Assembly (NCBI GenBank): GCA_900549415.1
Contig: URNX01000051.1
Coordinates: 1-23,739, forward strand
Direction of reading: 5' to 3'
DNA from: an uncultured bacterium
Lineage (GTDB): Bacteria > Verrucomicrobiota > Lentisphaeria > Victivallales > UBA1829
Length of the DNA stretch: 23,739 nt
Shown here: positions 21,824 to 23,739 of the stretch, piece after piece
How the letters are laid out: each line of letters begins with the position of its first letter
Position numbering within the stretch: position 1 is the stretch's first letter
Notes under the pieces: model-generated
What the model saw: the letters and a program-made list of their open reading frames with translations, nothing else
What the model was told of the DNA's origin: nothing
The model's database searches: none
Translations under genes and position numbers: made by a program

Positions 21824-23512
21824 ATGTTCAAACTTTCGCAGTTCAACGGGGGGCGCGTTCCCCCGATGCGGATTCTTTCACGGGAAAACCGCTGCTATGC
21901 GCTGATGCACTTGAGTCTCAACACTTTCACCGGAAAAGAATGGGGCTACGGCGATGATGATCCCGCGCTCTTCAATCCGACTGATTTCAATGCCGACCAG
22001 ATTGCGGAAGCCTGCCGCGGCGGCGGACTTGCCGGAATCATCATCGTCTGCAAACATCACGACGGATTCTGCCTCTGGCCGACCCGAACCACACCGTACA
22101 ACATCACCAGCTCCCCGTTCCGCAACGGGAAAGGTGATCTTGTCCGCGAAATGGCGGATGCCTGCCGCAAAGCCGGTCTCAAAGTCGGATTCTACGTCTC
22201 GCCGTGGGATCGGAATCATCCGGAGTACGGACGCCCCGCCTACCTGAAAGTCTATCAGGAACAGCTCCGCGAAATCTACACGAATTACGGCCCCGCATTT
22301 GAAGCGTGGTTCGACGGAGCAAACGGAGGCGACGGCTATTACGGCGGCGCATGTGAAACCCGGAAAATTGATCCGTCCACCTACTACGACTGGGAAAACA
22401 CATGGCAGATTGTCCGGGAGCTTCAGCCCGACGCAGCGATATTCAGCGACATCGGACCCGATCTCCGCTGGTCCGGCAACGAAAACGGGTTTGCCGCGCC
22501 GGACGCTTTCGGCTCCTACACTCCGCATGCGCGCGAAACCGGATTTGCCCCCGCGCCTGGATTCTGTATCTGGCAGCAGGGCTATGAAGGCCATGCGGAC
22601 GGCGAGTTTTTCATTCCGCCGGAATGCGATGTCCCGCTGCGTCCCGGCTGGTTCTATCATGCAGACGAGGATGAGCAGGTCCGCTCGCTTCCCGCGCTGA
22701 TTGAAATGTACCTGAATTCCGTTGGCGCCGGCGGCTTCCTTGATCTCGGGATCGCGCCCGACCGCAGAGGCAGACTGCATGAGAACGATGTGAAGCGTCT
22801 TGCCGAATTCAAAAAAGCGGTCGACACCCTGAACGGTGCGGACTGTTTTACCAGCGGTTTTGAAATTGCCGCCGGAGCTTCCAAAGTTCTGGAATTCGGC
22901 AAGAACTGCACCTTCAATCTTCTCGACATGACCGAGGAGATCGCCGGAAAGGGAGAAGGCGTACTGGAGTACGAAATTGAAGCACGGGAAAACGGAGAAT
23001 GGAAACCGCTCGTCCGGGGCAAAGCAATCGGACTCCGCCGCATAAAAACTGTTCCGGAAACGGTATGCAATGCTCTGCGTTTTCATCTGTTTTCCGCGAA
23101 CTGCGCCACCGTCCGGCTCGAACTTTCCTGCCGCAGAGTTCCGGCGGAACTTCTGAAAAAAGAGGTAAAGGAGGAACTTCCGAAAAAGGAATTCTGGAAA
23201 CTGGAAAGCGGCAAGACAAACGGGAAATCGGTTGAATGGCGTCTGGGCAAAAACTGTCAGATTCACGGATTTGTCTTCGCTCCATGCCCTGAAATTCCGC
23301 AGGGCACGCCGGACAAGTACCGATTTGAAGTGCTCTCCGACGGCAAGTGGGAAAACGTCGCGGAAGGCGAATTTGCGAATCTGCGTGCGAATCCGATCCC
23401 GCAGACCGTGAAGTTTGCATCCGTCACCTGCAACGCGTGCAGGCTGACCGCACTCCGGATGCTCGAACCCGGAGATACTCCGGCATTCCGGGAATTCGGC
23501 ATTCTGAAATAA
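21824..23512 (+). CDS. GH29 alpha-L-fucosidase, intracellular
   Basis: A 562-residue retaining alpha-L-fucosidase. The family motif KHHDGFCLWP is at residues 77-86, and the catalytic nucleophile is Asp164 in EAWFDGANGGDGYYGG. The barrel also shows YALMHLSLNTFTGKEWGYGD and GLKVGFYVSPWDRN, which bind or line the fucose site. Residues beyond about 350 form beta-rich C-terminal domains, ending in a region like a discoidin/F5-F8 module (KNCQIHGFVFAP ... CRLTALRMLEPGDTPAFREFGIL). The overall form is like the GH29-B subgroup, which prefers alpha-1,3/1,4-linked fucose in Lewis-type structures; this subgroup call is tentative. No signal peptide is present, so it should act in the cytoplasm on imported oligosaccharides. 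AAAGGAAG precedes the ATG. Confidence 0.92.
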   Translation: MFKLSQFNGGRVPPMRILSRENRCYALMHLSLNTFTGKEWGYGDDDPALFNPTDFNADQIAEACRGGGLAGIIIVCKHHDGFCLWPTRTTPYNITSSPFRNGKGDLVREMADACRKAGLKVGFYVSPWDRNHPEYGRPAYLKVYQEQLREIYTNYGPAFEAWFDGANGGDGYYGGACETRKIDPSTYYDWENTWQIVRELQPDAAIFSDIGPDLRWSGNENGFAAPDAFGSYTPHARETGFAPAPGFCIWQQGYEGHADGEFFIPPECDVPLRPGWFYHADEDEQVRSLPALIEMYLNSVGAGGFLDLGIAPDRRGRLHENDVKRLAEFKKAVDTLNGADCFTSGFEIAAGASKVLEFGKNCTFNLLDMTEEIAGKGEGVLEYEIEARENGEWKPLVRGKAIGLRRIKTVPETVCNALRFHLFSANCATVRLELSCRRVPAELLKKEVKEELPKKEFWKLESGKTNGKSVEWRLGKNCQIHGFVFAPCPEIPQGTPDKYRFEVLSDGKWENVAEGEFANLRANPIPQTVKFASVTCNACRLTALRMLEPGDTPAFREFGILK

Positions 23513-23520
23513 CACTCTGA

Positions 23521-23569
23521 TCCGGCGGCGCTGTCAAAATCCGACTCCGATGGCGTCGCCGGATTTTTT
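23521..23569 (+). terminator. Rho-independent terminator of the fucosidase gene
   Basis: TCCGGCGGCGCT (23521-23532) pairs with 23552-23563 over 12 bp including two G-U pairs, with a 19-base loop, and is followed directly by six T (23564-23569). It begins 8 bases after the fucosidase stop. Confidence 0.85.
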
Positions 23570-23645
23570 ATATAAGCATGTCAGGAGCACTTGCATAATT
23601 CACAAAACATACTAAATTGTGATACAATAAATAAAACTCAACAAA

Positions 23646-23739
23646 AAGGTCTGTGTAACGAATTTTCTGTAAAATCGCAAAGGGTTCCGGAGCGAGGAGG
23701 CTCTTGAATTGGCAAAAAAAATGTGATAAGTTCTCCGAA
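23646..23739 (+). mobile_element. End of an IS256-like element, copy 2 (runs off the window)
   Basis: Starts AAGGTCTGTGTAACGAATTT and continues to the last base, in inverted orientation relative to 14087-14180. The transposase start expected about 50 bases later lies outside the window. A small hairpin (GAGC 23690-23693 with GCTC 23700-23703) sits in the only variable part. Whether this copy is full length cannot be seen. Confidence 0.75.

Noticed and set aside
21878..23515. 545-codon minus-strand frame opposite the fucosidase
   Set aside because: The plus strand encodes a clear GH29 enzyme; this frame has no motif and results from codon bias in GC-rich DNA.

Overview
The window looks like a chromosomal accessory region of a fermentative, carbohydrate-degrading bacterium of the Lentisphaerota (Victivallales-like) or a close relative in the PVC group. 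This is inferred from three things: a class III-type pseudopilin (GFTLVELLVVIAVIAILVAM start, FVDGHVE near the C-terminus) sitting between an AraC regulator and secreted glycoside hydrolases, an oxygen-sensitive glycyl radical enzyme operon, and a moderately GC-rich, Gram-negative-type gene style. No rRNA, tRNA or CRISPR array was seen.

Region 1 (1-6572) is ordinary core metabolism. It holds a small 72-residue protein, pdxA (vitamin B6 synthesis) with an overlapping small secreted protein, a leftward sixA-like/YkgJ-like pair, and a rightward siroheme nitrite/sulfite reductase followed by a MATE exporter. The last two groups diverge from overlapping promoters near 3552-3587.

Region 2 (6573-12128) is a glycyl radical enzyme (GRE) locus. 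A leftward operon runs GRE, GntR/LacI-type regulator, SAM-radical activase, with 4-base stop/start overlaps. It is followed by a stub of an FGGY sugar kinase cut off against the MATE gene. A class I mannose-6-phosphate isomerase diverges from it. The divergent interval holds a near-consensus sigma-70 promoter for the GRE, and a 23-bp palindrome lies over its -10 element. This is very probably the operator of the operon's own regulator. The GRE has the GCxEP cysteine loop of dehydratase/eliminase-type GREs but an unusual RIHGTF glycyl loop, so its substrate is open. The context points to a sugar or sugar-derived diol.

Region 3 (12129-14492) is a graveyard of mobile DNA, richer in A+T. It holds the frameshifted C-terminus of an IS5-family transposase, a complete integrase-core transposase, and the first ~250 bp of an IS256-like element with a 35-codon transposase stub. 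This debris runs into the C-terminal third of tcdA, whose 5' part is lost.

Region 4 (14493-23645) is a polysaccharide/glycan-use cluster. It comprises an AraC regulator, a pseudopilin with a strong promoter, a 992-residue secreted TIM-barrel glycoside hydrolase with carbohydrate-binding domains at both ends, a secreted two-domain carbohydrate-binding protein, a badly decayed paralogue of the hydrolase, an 81-residue remnant-like binding protein, and an intracellular GH29 alpha-L-fucosidase with its own terminator. The decayed hydrolase is fused to a copy of the pseudopilin promoter region, so a second pseudopilin-hydrolase cassette once stood here and collapsed.

The final 94 bases (23646-23739) are an inverted copy of the IS256-like end at 14087-14180. 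The glycan cluster is thus bracketed by inverted IS ends. The two copies differ at only five positions, all inside one small hairpin, including a compensatory base-pair swap. This hairpin, the GRE operon with its promoter-embedded operator, and the collapsed second cassette are the observations most worth following up.
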